From the NCBI GenBank assembly GCA_964016985.1, contig OZ024828.1, positions 85,514,308-85,578,307 on the forward strand: a stretch of 64,000 bases of DNA, in the 5' to 3' direction. A program made the position numbers and the translations under genes. The DNA is from Anodontia alba. Lineage: Eukaryota; Mollusca; Bivalvia; Lucinida; Lucinidae. The notes under the pieces were generated by a model. It did not search any database and was not told where the DNA came from. It saw only the letters and a list, made by a program, of their open reading frames with translations. This document shows, in pieces, positions 40,012 to 50,760 of the stretch. Position 1 is the stretch's first letter. Every line of letters begins with the position of its first letter.

Positions 40012-42200
40012 GTGCACAACACTTCATCGAAAGACAGTTGGTCGACAGGTCAGTTTGTCGACAGATGTTAACCATTTGGTCGACATTTTTTTCATAGGTG
40101 TGACAAATGGTCGAAAGTTGTTTGCACTAATTACAATTTCGCGAGACAGTGAGACTTTGTTGCCAAGCAACCAAAGCTATATCCGATGAGGGTCATTAAA
40201 GTAGTAAGCTGTGATTACTAAAACTGATGGTAACAAGAGCTCCGCCAAGCGGGGCACTATACGCCCATGGCAAGTAAAGATATGTAGCACAAAAACTGGC
40301 TCCTGTATAATTCAGTGCTCCGGATATAAACTGTAAGTGGAATTACAAAAAAAAAAAATAAAAAAAATTTCATTGGGGCATATCTCTGCTGATATTTGAT
40401 GAACTGTAACCTAAGCGACCAGCTGGCCCAGGAATTAAGGAAGAAGTGACTTCTCCCTCCTGGGAAAATAGGGAGGTTTGCTGCTTCTAGGGAGAAGTGC
40501 TTTCTGACGGAGGACACACTACAGAAGCATGACTATATTATAAGCTCATATGAGCCTTTGGCTGATTTGTTTTTCCTATACTTCAATATTGGACCAAACA
40601 ATAACACAAAAATAAACAATCAAAAAAAAAAAAAAAAAATGCTGCAAGTAATTTTTTTTGTAAACCTTTAACTTGTTTAATACTGATTTTATTATTGTTC
40701 TTCAAGGGAGCCAAATCAGAAGAGCATTAGAAAAAAAAAAAAATGATGTATTCATAAAGATTTAATAATGGCAACCTTTCCTTGCAAATCTAATAAAAGG
40801 AGAAAAAAAAAAAATCAATATCTAGCCCATATGACCAAAACTTTAGTTATCTGCAAAAAATATACCTATTATAAAATAAAATTTGCACACTATTACCTCT
40901 AAACAATATGCTGCAAAAAGTTTACAAAAACTTTCAAAGGGGCATACATCTGAAAATATTTGGTGCACTGTAACCTCGAAATAATGTGTGCTGCTCCACA
41001 TCATCGTGTAACTATTTATGAAGTTTCAGCTTGATCGGATGTAAACTATAGAAAGATTTAGCCGGAAACAAAAAATTAATAGAAATTAATAGAAATTTTC
41101 AACAGGGTTTAACTCTGCTAATATTTGGTGGACTGTAACCTTGAAACAATATGCGCTACTCCACATCATGGTCTAACTACAAATAAAAAAATTTCAGCTT
41201 GATAGGATGTAAACTGTAGGAGGATTTAGCCGGAAACGAAAAGTTTACAGAAATTTTCAAAGGGGCATAACTCTGCTAATATTTGGTGGACTGTAACTGC
41301 AAAACAATATGCACTGCACCACAACATGGTCTAACTGTACATGAAGTTTCAGCTTGATTGGATGTAAACTGTAGGAGAATTTAGCCAGAAACAAAAAATT
41401 AATAGAAATCTTCAAAGGGGTATAACTCTGCTAATATTTGGTGGACTGTAACCTTGAAACAATATGCACTGCTCCACATCCAGGTCTAACTACAAATCAA
41501 GTTTCAGCTTGATCGGCTGTAAACTGTAGGAGAAGTTAGCCAGAAACGAAAAGTCAACTGAAATTTTCAAAGGGATATAACTCTGCTAATATTTGGTGGA
41601 CGTTAACCTCGAAACAATATGCGCTGCTCCACGTCATGGTCTAACTATATATGAAGTTTCACCTTGATCGGATGTAAACTGTAGGAGGAGTTAACCGGAA
41701 ATGAAAAGTTTACAGAAATTTTCTAAGGGGCATAACTCTGCAAACATTTGGTGGACTGTAACCCCGAATCAATATGCGCTGTGCCACATCATGGTCTAAC
41801 TATATACCAAGTTTCAGCTTGATCGGATGTAAACTGTAGGAGGAGTTAGCCGGAAACGAAAAAGTTTACGGACGGACACCATAGCCTGTAACATAATACA
41901 TCCCGTTTTTCAAACGGGCGTACAAAAATCAGTTACATTATATTCTTATAATCGTATTGTTGTATTCAAAATGTTTTCGTTTTTATTCCTTAATTTCCGG
42001 AAATGAAACTTCAACTTTCATTTTACAAGAAAGTTCATTTGATCAGACTTAAATTAACACTGTCGAAAAGTTTCGACTAAAATTTGACTTAGTAATGATT
42101 AGACGAAGTGTCGTATCGGCTATTTGACCGAGTCGACCATATGTCGTGTCAACTAAAATGTGTTTCGACCAACTGTCTTTCGACGAAGTGTTGTACACCC
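40012..42200. mobile_element. DNA transposon with ~34-bp TIRs, carrying a nested HINE
   Basis: The left end GTGCACAACACTTCATCGAA and following AGACAGTTGGTCGA match the inverse complement of the right end (GTGTACAACACTTCGTCGAA, then AGACAGTTGGTCGA). Subterminal regions on both sides are rich in GTCGA/TCGAC motifs. Outside the nested HINE (40232-41930) about 0.5 kb of own sequence remains, and no transposase was seen, so this is non-autonomous or internally deleted. Target duplication not resolved. Superfamily unknown. Confidence 0.8.
40232..41930 (+). mobile_element. Pearl-like element, 155-bp tandem core
   Basis: The head is AACAAG, hairpin GCTCCGCCAAGCGGGGC, then TATACGCCC. The tail is GTTTACGGACGGACACC, the stem CCCGTTTTTCAAACGGG, then GGGCGTACAAAAA. 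TACGCCC and GGGCGTA are inverse complements. The CTCTGCTAATATTTGGTGG marker repeats at about 41113, 41271, 41425 and 41581 (and as CTCTGCAAACATTTGG at 41735), a 154-158-bp period. Diverged units lie near 40385 and 40949. A short palindrome (GAAGTGACTTCTCCC, about 40443-40460) and A-rich tracts lie in the first third. This period is close to the ~160-bp cores described for pearl/BIV160 repeats of bivalves. Confidence 0.85.
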
Positions 42201-42749
42201 ATATTTACCGGTGATATTTACCAAACAGGGAAAAAACTTCTAAAGTGGCAAATACTGGTCAATCAAACTTTATTGCCTAAAACGACTGCAAAAACTTAAC
42301 CGTTGACTTAAATAATGTAGAATCAAACCAAGTTATTTTTAATATAAGATTATTACCACAAAGATTAAAGAATTGAATATTTCACATTTTAAGCATGCTG
42401 AAACAGCCAAAAAGTGAATTAATGGCTAAAATTTTGAAATTATTTAAAAAATACATATAGTAGCTTTAATTTTAAAAATTCATCTTTATTATTTGAACTT
42501 AATAGCATAAAAATACAGGTAAGAAATTACAGGTAAAAATTCACATGTGCACCTGGCCACTGGCACTTTATTAACAAGACCGTAATGGTCTAAATTATTA
42601 AAACAACAAGTGTCAAGAAAATGTTTATTCAAGGGGGCAAGGATGGAATCGATAAAATGTCATAAATGATTTCCTGTTTTATACAAAATTTGTGTGTATT
42701 ATTTATTTAAGAAAAAAGAAAACATAATTGAGAAAAAATATTAATACAG
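42201..42749. other. AT-rich spacer, no gene seen
   Basis: GGTAAATATCACCGGTAAATA-like short repeats at the start (inverse around 42205-42225), then plain A/T-rich sequence without repeats known from this window. Confidence 0.4.
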
Positions 42750-43075
42750 TGTTCGACCTAATTACCGCACTGTGTGCTTAAGTGTTTCAAAATTACTGGG
42801 AAAACTTGTAGTAAAATATGCATGCATCTACTAAAAGTACAGGGTTCTCACTAGGATTTTAAAAGTAGGAGTCTGGGACTCCCTTTTTAATAAAAAGTAG
42901 GAGTCCCAGCCAAAAAGTAGGAGTCCCACTCCCAAAAAATAGGAGTCCCATTTTTTTCAGGAGTCTCCTTTAATAGTGAGCATGTCCCCAGTAACTTCAT
43001 TCTATAAATACCCAATGGAAAATCAGTTTCCTTATTTTCACATACATCTGTGTGCGTGTGTGTGTATGTGTGTAT

Positions 43076-44330
43076 CAGGGCTCGGGAAAACCGGAAAAAT
43101 AGCCGGTCTGGACCGAAATTAAGAATTCTGGACCGATTTCAAACACCCAAAAACGATAATAAATCGGTCCAACAGGTTTGTGCCTTGAACCCCATTTTTC
43201 CCAAACCAACCAATGATGTCTAAAAAAATCACAAATGGTCAAGTCTTCCCAAACAGACAACGTCCGCGCACCTTTTAAATGCGATATTATGGTAGTTAAA
43301 AGGCTCTAAACGGTCATTTGACATGTATATTGGAGAGACAGCTGAATAACGGCAACCTACCCGCAGCACAAATTAATTACGTCATTATCCAAACATTGTC
43401 AAAAAATCAACACTTCACTGACCTTTGTGCGGTAAACAAGCGATTAACACGAATCATCAGTAACGGTAGTCTGATAATTAATCCGTTTGTGTGACACGTG
43501 TGAATACACTGAGACTGCAAAACATCCAGGTGCAGTCGGCGTGTCCAAAAGATCAAAGGTCGCTTTACTGAGAGTGATAAAAGAATGCACCGCTTGAACG
43601 CACCCGTTTTCTTCCTCTTCTTTTTTGTTTTGATCAACACGGTTTGTCGGTCCCAGATTCGATAAATGAATTCCCAAACCGTGTACGTCCTGATCAGATG
43701 TCGCATACAACGGCGTCTGATCTGGGTATTATTGATTGCTTCTTTTTTTTTTTTTTTGTTGATTGCCGTAACACGCGAGTATAATTCAAGGTAGATTTCA
43801 CGGTAAAAATAAGTAATGCACCACTTGCGCTAGACAAGATTGGTCAGTGCTTAAAATTTAAGCAGTCTGATCAAATCTTGAAAATGTGGCGCAGGCCTTT
43901 TTTATTAGAGCTAATTAGGTCCATGAAAGTTGTTTTGTTCCGTCTCTCCTGTTTCCCGCCGTCTTTGCGCTTATAGAAGACGGGAATCAGTTGTTTATAA
44001 ATAGTTTAGGAAAACCCTGCGGATGTGGAAATAACAACAAAACAGTTTTTCTTTTTCTTTTTTTTTTTTTTTTTTTTTTTTTCTTTTTTTTTTTTACATA
44101 CCTGACTGTACTTATTGATGACGCCAGTTTTGATCATGCTCGTTATACCCGGACTTCCGTCATAAAACGGAGTTGAGGTGTATTATTTAAAATGAGTTAT
44201 AGGACTGCCAAATGTCATTAGTTTTCGTGACAGGTGATATATACATATTTTTTGGGGGGGAAATGGGCTCATTGATGACGTCATCGTCATCGGCTGGACC
44301 GATTCAGATTTCAAAATTTCCAGAGCCCTG
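43076..44330. mobile_element. hAT-like element (inner) with perfect 8-bp TSD
   Basis: Begins CAGGGCTCGGGAAAA; the inverse complement of the right end begins CAGGGCTCTGGAAA. Both are flanked by GTGTGTAT (43068-43075 and 44331-44338), the 8-base duplication typical of hAT transposons. Subterminal GGTCTGGACCG and GGCTGGACCGATTC are also inverted. At 1,255 bp with no open transposase it is non-autonomous. It inserted into a GT-rich tract. Confidence 0.88.
43676..43738. mobile_element. H2-like hairpin inside the inner hAT element
   Basis: CGTCCTGATCAGATGTCGCA and GGCGTCTGATCTGGGTA form a short H2-type palindrome with eroded ends. Confidence 0.6.
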
Positions 44331-46372
44331 GTGTGTATGTGTGTGTGTTTTCAACTGATTTTGGTCTCTGCTTTATGTGTTAGTCCGAGCAATGCGTGTA
44401 ACCAACTGGTAGTCATTATCACACATACTGATGTTTTTAATTAATTCAATGGAGCTGGCCCAGAACTTAGGATGACATCGTCTCTCTGTCTCTCTCATGG
44501 GAAAATAGAGATGTCTTTGCAGTTTAGGGAGACATGACAATCCTAACCTATTTTACTTCCAAGGTAACGATAGTCGCACTTTTAATATCTAATAAAGTAA
44601 TGCAGTCAATGTTTTTAGCTTTTTATTTCAGAGGTAACAATACTTGAGCTCTTCCATCATGTGCTGCAAGTAAAGCAGATATTATTATTATTTTATGGTT
44701 AATGTAGCAAAAGATTCGAGGTTATTTCTGAAGAAATATGAACTAATCCTCCCAATGGCATCCCTCTTTCATTGCTTTTTGTTAAATTCAATACCCCATC
44801 CTAACCAAAAAAAGTTCGGATCGTTGCTGCATGCTGTCTGCATAAGTGATCTTGAGTGTTATGGATATTATAGGTGAACCATATTTTAATCAAAACCAAT
44901 TAAAGCTCTGTTATATGCTATCGCAAACTTATATATGCAATATATCGGCACCTCCTGATCATGGACACCTCTACTGATCTTCGCGCAAAACGTCATTTCA
45001 ATGTTTACATTTGCACCGTGCTGCGATCAATACACGCTACGAAAAAATGTCTGGCTGAAAATTCGATCTACTGATTTGATTTGCTGAAAAAGCCTTGATA
45101 ATCAGTTCTTTTTTTAATATGTGTCTGTTTCATATGCATTTCTGCGAAGAAAATGCGCTACAATGCAACATGGTAATAGTAAGTTTTTCTCCCAAGACGG
45201 TTTCCCGCCACGCTGTCAAATGACGTCACCCTTACGAGCACGCGCTACTATTAGGAGCACGCGCTTTCTTCATTCGGGAGCAATGGAAAATGAAACTTAT
45301 ACTAGAACATTCCAAAACTGTATATCATCGTCCTGGGTGCATCTGAGCAGTTCCATTAGACTTCAGAGGGGTTACAGGATAGATTTGATGGGACTTGGAA
45401 GTATTTATTTATTTATTTATTTATTAGTGACAAGCAGGAATAACCGTTTGATGCGCACGGGGAAGACCTCGGCGCAGACATATATCTCGCAAAGGGATAA
45501 GGTACTATTTTTCTTGTGGTTGCTTGTCGTCTTTTAACAGAAAAAAGTATGCTGGCGTTTTTATGTTCGTGCCGAAAATTCAGCGTCTGAAAATTTTTGA
45601 AATGGAAAAAAATGACCAATTAATAACAACAACAACAAAAAACAACAACAAAAAAAAAAAAACAAACAAAACAAAAAAACAACAACAAAAAAAAAAAAAA
45701 AAAACGCCAGCCAAAAGGGATGAAAGCATGTCACCTGCGTGTGCATTTTCGATGAGTCAGTAAGTGCAGGCAATACAGGATGAGGGAAAGGGTCGCATAT
45801 CAATGCCAGTCGCATGCTTTAATTGCTCGATCGCTGAAGTGTGAACTGCCAACACCTGTTTAACTGCCGCTTGCTTAGCAAATAACGGTACTGTCACAGG
45901 TGTGAAAAGCACGCGGCAGATTACTACTGATCTTATAGGATGCTACCGACGGTACGAATAACGTGGCGGACTTTAGACTTCTGTCAAATAATCTGATCAT
46001 AATTAGTAGTGGTCCCACGGGAAAAAAACATGCGTCCGGCTGACTCCGCTTCGGGAATTTTTAGGAGTTCGGACACTGATTTATGCATCCCGGGACGCAG
46101 GATTCTGCATCCCCGAGATCCCTGAAGTACGCATTAAAAACAAGATCAGCAAATGACTTATTTAATGGTGTTTATGTGATGTTTTTGTGTGCATGTTTTC
46201 TCCTCCTAATTTTCTTTATGAAAGCATTGACAAATCATTGCAATTCAAATGGGTACCCCAGCATATGGCTTTACAAAGAAGTAGACAAAAAGTACACTGG
46301 CTATAATCTGAAGACTATGGAATTGCTTGATTGTGCGCTTGTAGGGGTATGTGCAGTAATTAGGTCAAATAT

Positions 46373-46973
46373 GATAATAGTAATAATAAAATAGAAAAGA
46401 CAAAGAAAAAAAATTAATGAAAGAAAAAAAACAAAAAAAAAACAAAAGCCTGTATTGGTAGCCATAAGCAACTTGAGTACTCTGGCAGGTATTAAGCAGG
46501 CGATTCTTTTCCTATAACAAAGTTCTAAATTTTATTTATTAAACAAATGAGTTGATACTAGTGTTAAACTTTAATACAAATATTAAATCAATTGACCAGT
46601 TTAATTAAAATTTCCCCTATGAATGTTGATTGTAGGTTATTGTATTTGCCAGTATTTGCCGGTCAATACCGGTATTTACCAGTAAATAAGGCCGGCATGG
46701 AAAATACTCATATTTGCCAGCACTCTGCCTGCCATATTGTCAGGTAAACATACTGGTCACAGTGACCTACTTATGGTATGTGAAATACCATCTTCCAAAG
46801 AGATATATCAATTAAATCTGATCAGCCAGACAATACCTGAATGGAGGTATGTCAAAGGTCAAAATACACAGCCTACATGTGTTTTCACTTGAAGTACCCA
46901 TACAGACTCACAGTAACCAACTGGGATAACCAACTGGGAGTCAGATTTAGTCATCCTTTTCCATATGGTTTCT
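46373..46973. other. No gene; A-rich tract and short repeats
   Basis: Poly-A/AAC-rich stretch 46384-46446. CCAGTATTTGCCGGTCAATA and related 'TTTGCC(A/G)G' motifs occur at 46650-46725. The remainder is unassigned. Confidence 0.4.
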
Positions 46974-47060
46974 TAACCCATTTTAGTAACCTGCAAACAG
47001 TGCAGACCTGTATCAGCCGCCGCAGAATGCCAAGGGCTCCAATTATGAAATTTCTTACCT
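46974..47060. mobile_element. H2a hairpin fragment
   Basis: TAACCCATTTTAGTAACC, then CTGCAAACAGTGCAGACC and CCGCCGCAGAATGCC; breaks off before the second arm and directly precedes a full copy. Confidence 0.65.
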
Positions 47061-47281
47061 GTTAACCCATTGTATTCGGGGAAACCTCTAAAAGGGTAAT
47101 TGGCAAACAGTGCAGACCCAGATCAGACGTCTAATTAGGGTCTTCACTGTTTGCAAATACTTCAGCCATTTTTCTCTAGGAATATCTAAATTTCATAGCC
47201 TCACCTACATGTACCTAAAATTGAAATTGGACTCTTCCAATATATAGTGTGGGGGAGTTCATTCAGTCTACAATGGGTTAA
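47061..47281. mobile_element. Hairpin MITE, family H2a
   Basis: TTAACCCATTGTATTCGGGG left, GTCTACAATGGGTTAA right, conserved CATTTTTCTCTAGGAATATC arm. The central palindrome is shortened (CAGATCAGACGTCTAATTAG). Confidence 0.88.
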
Positions 47282-47401
47282 TTGCTCAGTGGTATCTTTA
47301 GCAGCTGAGATGTGGTGATTTTCCCGTTATTTAATTATTTTTACTTTTATTTTATTATTTTTCTTATTTTTTGTAATACTATTTTCTTTTGTTACCTTTG
47401 T

Positions 47402-47590
47402 CATAGCTCCAGTTAAGGCACTTTCTTCAATCCAAAAGTGTTGATATTTTTCTTATTTCTCCACGAAAACATATGTTGTGGTATTCATTAGAAGCGCATT
47501 GCCGAGGCACTTCTAATGAGTACCCACAACATATGTTTTAGGGGAGAAATAAGAAAAATATTAACCTGATACCCACTCTTATCTAGGCCT
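47402..47590. mobile_element. Hairpin MITE, family H1
   Basis: CATAGCTCCAGTTAAGGCAC flank, CTCCACGAAAACATATGTTG and CAACATATGTTTTAGGGGAG arms, and right flank CCCACTCTTATCTAGGCCTA. One of the better preserved copies. Confidence 0.9.
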
Positions 47591-47639
47591 ATGCTTTGTA
47601 TATATATATTCCTCTAGTGACTACGATATACAATGTATA

Positions 47640-47660
47640 CATTGTATACGTGTTTTCAGG
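47640..47660. repeat. Short AT/GT palindrome
   Basis: ATACAATGTATACATTGTATA at 47629-47649 region is a local palindrome. Significance unknown. Confidence 0.5.
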
Positions 47661-47744
47661 AGGTTTCAAAATCCCTAGCTGGCTACTTTTCTATCAGCGT
47701 CAGGTATGCAAAACAGTACTGATACCCTTCCATGCTAAATTATG

Positions 47745-47880
47745 GTTAAATCACCATCAACCAGTGTTTAAGATAAGGCAACTGATATATGTTGTGGTAT
47801 GCATTAAAGAATCAAGGCGCTTCTAATGAGTACCCAGAACTTATGCCTTCCTGGAGAAGTAAGAAAAATATGTATGTGTC
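47745..47880. mobile_element. Broken H1 hairpin
   Basis: ATATGTTGTGGTATGCATTA and GGCGCTTCTAATGAGTACCC remain, with CTGGAGAAGTAAGAAAAATA on the right. The left outer arm is replaced. Confidence 0.65.
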
Positions 47881-47994
47881 TGGGACTGGCTTATAATCCA
47901 ATCCATGAATGGACTGATCACAAATGTGGGGATGCAGGACTTCAGTAACAAGGAAGGGTCAGGGGAGAGGGTGTATGTTCCTCTGTTTAGAATG

Positions 47995-48105
47995 GTGTGC
48001 GGTAAAAATGCCAGAGGTAAAAATGTCATAGGTAAAATGCCAGAGGCTATCTGTTAAAAATGCCAAAGAAAATAATGCCATAGGTAAAAATGCCAGAGAT
48101 AAAAA
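47995..48105. repeat. Short tandem repeat 'GGTAAAAATGCCAGA'
   Basis: Five to seven copies of a 14-20-base unit with variants (ATGTCATA, ATGCCAAAG). Part of a decayed element or a simple expansion. Confidence 0.85.
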
Positions 48106-48107
48106 CA

Positions 48108-48400
48108 TAGCTCTTGATAAGGCAATTATTTCTCAACAAAAACGTATGTTATGGGTACTCATTAGAAGTGTCTTGCCGAGGCGCTTCAAATGAGGACCCA
48201 CAATATTTTTTTCATGCAGAAATAAAGAAAATATTTGAACTATTTGAATTATATTTTTCCAACCAGATATTATCTATATTTTGTTTTATTTCTCAACAAA
48301 AACATATGTTATGGGTACTCATTAGAAGTGTCTTGCTGGGGCGCTTCAAACGAGTACCCACAATATATGTTTTCATGGAGAAATAAAGAAAATATTTAGC
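48108..48400. mobile_element. Two H1 hairpins in tandem
   Basis: Cores 48125-48225 and 48288-48390 both carry TTTCTCAACAAAAAC(G/A)TATG and TTATGGGTACTCATTAGAAG. The shared variants (TCAAC; TTATGGG) indicate local duplication, as at 38165-38445. Confidence 0.88.
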
Positions 48401-49900
48401 TGATACCAACTCTTCTAAACTGGTGCATTTTGAGCTGACTAGCTCCAAAACAGGTTATCTTTGGTCTTCTGTTACTGACTTGCTTGAAAATCTTCCTGTT
48501 TGAAAACAGGGTTCTTTCAGCTCTGCTCTAATTGGAAAAAAAGTGCTTTTTTCCATGGCACACAGAGATAATGACATGATACTGAAGTCACCCCTGCCAA
48601 CCCCAACCTTCCTATGAGGGGCAGGCCATTAGGGCGTGTCAAAAATGGGAAATTTGGACAAAAATACACACTCATTCTGTCTGACATGATGTTTTGCACA
48701 CACACAGATTATTTCTATCTTAAGAATGTGTATGATGAAACAGTTAACTCCCATCTGGTTCTACTATCATTGTTCTCAATATGAAACATGTCAAAATTTT
48801 CTAGTCACAGCTATTGATGAAACGTGCCCAGGCTGAATAAGAAGGTATCACAATCTAAGAATAATACGCTGGTCTTCATGAAAAATTCCAGAAACTTAGC
48901 CGACTCTAGATGATGTGAGATGCTGGGAGGAATGTGATCATAACTACTGATACTAGGGCCTTATTCATATAACATGAGATGTTACATTCAAATTATTGTC
49001 TCTTTTAGATGAAAATCAGAGAAATTGACTTACTTTATATATCTTCATCTTCTGAAAATTGCTACCATTCTGTGTTGCCATTAATAAAGCAGCCATTGTA
49101 AATGATGAATTTTTAGCTTAGCTGTAAACAAGTATATTTGACTCTAGATTTGATTGGCTTAGAACTAGGTTAACTGACCTCTGACATACAGAGAAGGAAC
49201 AGCAAAAGTAAAGTGTGACAAAAGTAACCTAATGCGTATGACAGTTTTTGACATTCACCTCATACAGCTATCATTAGGAAATATATTGAGTCTATTAATC
49301 AAGTAAAGCTCATCTCTAACTGGAACTTGGAAAATGTCATCTAATGTTTGATGACAACATCAAATACACATCTAAAAATAGAAAATAAAAACGCTAAAAA
49401 TACACGTGTTTTGGCAATTAAACATCACGGAGATACAGTGTGCACCTAATGAATGCATCTAACCATGTTGTCAATAAGTCAGAAAATCAGCAATCGGTAT
49501 TTGGTCATTCGGTTTTACCTGTGAAATCTCGCTTTGATGTTTGGACATGTGTACCGGCTGTTGGGTACACAATGTGTTTTCACACATCCAGTACACACAC
49601 AGAGGCCAACACGAACAATGATTATACTAAATTTACTGGAGCTTTCGGCCTTTGTCTGTCACTTTAACAAAACGAAGAAATTTAGGAGCCCATCTACAAA
49701 CGAATCTGGTATCAAACGCAAAAACAAATTGTTGCATTTGAAACCAACACTCACGCGATTTTCGTATTTCTTCGTTCCACAAGATGGTGATTTACATATT
49801 AATATGACGGAAAAGCAACATTTTTACACATTCATTTTCTAACTGATGTTTAGTTTTATCAATATACTGACATCTCTGTGCCAAATACTGTCAAGATTAA
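48401..49900. other. Low-repeat region, no coding gene established
   Basis: The longest stretch in the window free of recognised repeats. Plus frames 49440-49842 are open but not recognisable. GAAAACAGGTTATC/GAAAACAGGGTTC and similar short repeats occur near 48450-48510. May contain host regulatory or untranslated sequence. Confidence 0.35.
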
Positions 49901-49941
49901 CTTTAATTAACAATTTATTCATCAATTAAAAACACACTTAC

Positions 49942-50110
49942 CAAAATATATTAACATCCGGGGAATCGAGCAACCATATGCATGAACTCGCGAGGTCAAG
50001 GCTATGCTGGTACCCGTGCTAAGTTCATGAGAATCAAAGTACTAAAAGTATTGTTCATTCAAAGTACAGGTCATCCTTTGACGCGAAATGTGGAAGCTGA
50101 CTGCACGATG
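49942..50110 (-). other. Candidate untranslated exon with strong splice donor
   Basis: On the minus strand TATTTTG|GTAAGTGTG is a near-consensus donor at 49942/49941. The sequence upstream is unique, moderately GC-rich (CTCGCGAGTTC; ATGCATCGTGCAGTCAGC), and lacks repeats. It could be a 5' exon of the same minus-strand gene as 10627-10889, but that is speculation: the ~39 kb between holds no other convincing exon. The exon start is unknown. Confidence 0.2.
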
Positions 50111-50421
50111 CATCGTTGGTTTATGATGATGACAGAGGGTGTGGATGGGGTTTATTGATTAGAGAATAATGGCCATGTTTTATACTGATTAGAGAAAAAT
50201 TATTGAAAAAAATACTGATTAGAGAAAAAAATGAAGTGTAAATAATATCAAAGACGTATAAAATTACTTAATTACTATTTATTATTTACGTCCTTGATAA
50301 TATTTAATTTTAAAGAATAGCAGAAAAAAATAAAGAAAACTGATAAACGAGAAATTGGTATATAAAGAATGAGCCTAAATAAAGACATAAATTGTGTTAG
50401 ATGGCTTCTCCTGCATTCTAG

Positions 50422-50426
<5 letters not shown>

Positions 50427-50455
<29 letters not shown>
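50427..50455. repeat. Poly-A tract
   Basis: Nearly 30 consecutive A residues, then TACGGGGGCGAACCCC. May be the tail of a retroposed sequence, but no upstream body was identified. Confidence 0.9.
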
Positions 50456-50458
<3 letters not shown>

Positions 50459-50524
50459 GGGGGCGAACCCCAAATCCCCCTTCAAGGCTTGATTCTGACA
50501 AAAGCATACATATTACATGACTTT

Positions 50525-50758
50525 TTTTTTTTCTTTTTTATTTGTGTTTTACGGCCCTTCCAAAAATATTTCACTTATATCGAGCCGATCGTTTATCAAA
50601 GGTGGTCGAAAATCGGAGAACCCGTGGAAAAACCACCTGACCATCCGTAAGCAGAACTTGCCTTTTCCACATGTGACCTGAGCGAGGCTCGAACCACAGC
50701 GGTGAGAAACCTAATGAAATAAGATTCAACACTCCTATCCACTAGGCTACGGGGGCCC
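50525..50758 (-). mobile_element. tRNA-derived SINE, family S3, minus strand
   Basis: On the minus strand: GGGCCCCCGTAGCCTAGTGG (A-box TAGCCTAGTGG), then GGTTCGAGCCTCGC (B-box). The body includes CACGGGTTCTCCGATTTTCG and GATATAAGTGAAATATTTTT, ending in GGGCCGTAAAACACAAATAA. Tail style (GTAAAACAC-A-rich) resembles S1 but the body differs. Confidence 0.82.
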
Positions 50759-50760
50759 GC

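Larger units (their letters stand above)
42840..46124. mobile_element. hAT-like element (outer), non-autonomous or decayed
   Basis: The left end CAGGGTTCTCACTAGG and inverse complement of the right end CAGGGATCTCGGGGATGC form short terminal repeats. AAGTA flanks both sides (42835-42839; 46125-46129), a likely 5-base target duplication. The left subterminal region repeats TAGGAGTCCCA several times, and the right one has TAGGAGTTCGG. Internal frames (for example 45121-45537) show no transposase motif that I recognise. Poly-T at 44050-44094 and A/C-rich runs at 45625-45705 are low-complexity. TGACGTCA occurs at about 45223. Confidence 0.7.
42750..46372. mobile_element. MITE, family H1b, split by a 3.3-kb insertion
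   Basis: The left piece 42750-42839 (GTTCGACCTAATTACCGCAC to CTACTAAAAGTA) and the right piece 46125-46372 (AAGATCAGCAAATGACTTAT to GTGCAGTAATTAGGTCAAAT) align to consecutive parts of the intact copies at 1573 and 3127. Everything between is a later insertion. Confidence 0.88.

Noticed and set aside
45121..45537. 138-codon frame as a hAT transposase
   Set aside because: No zinc finger, catalytic or dimerisation motif of hAT transposases can be seen. Inside a short decayed element.
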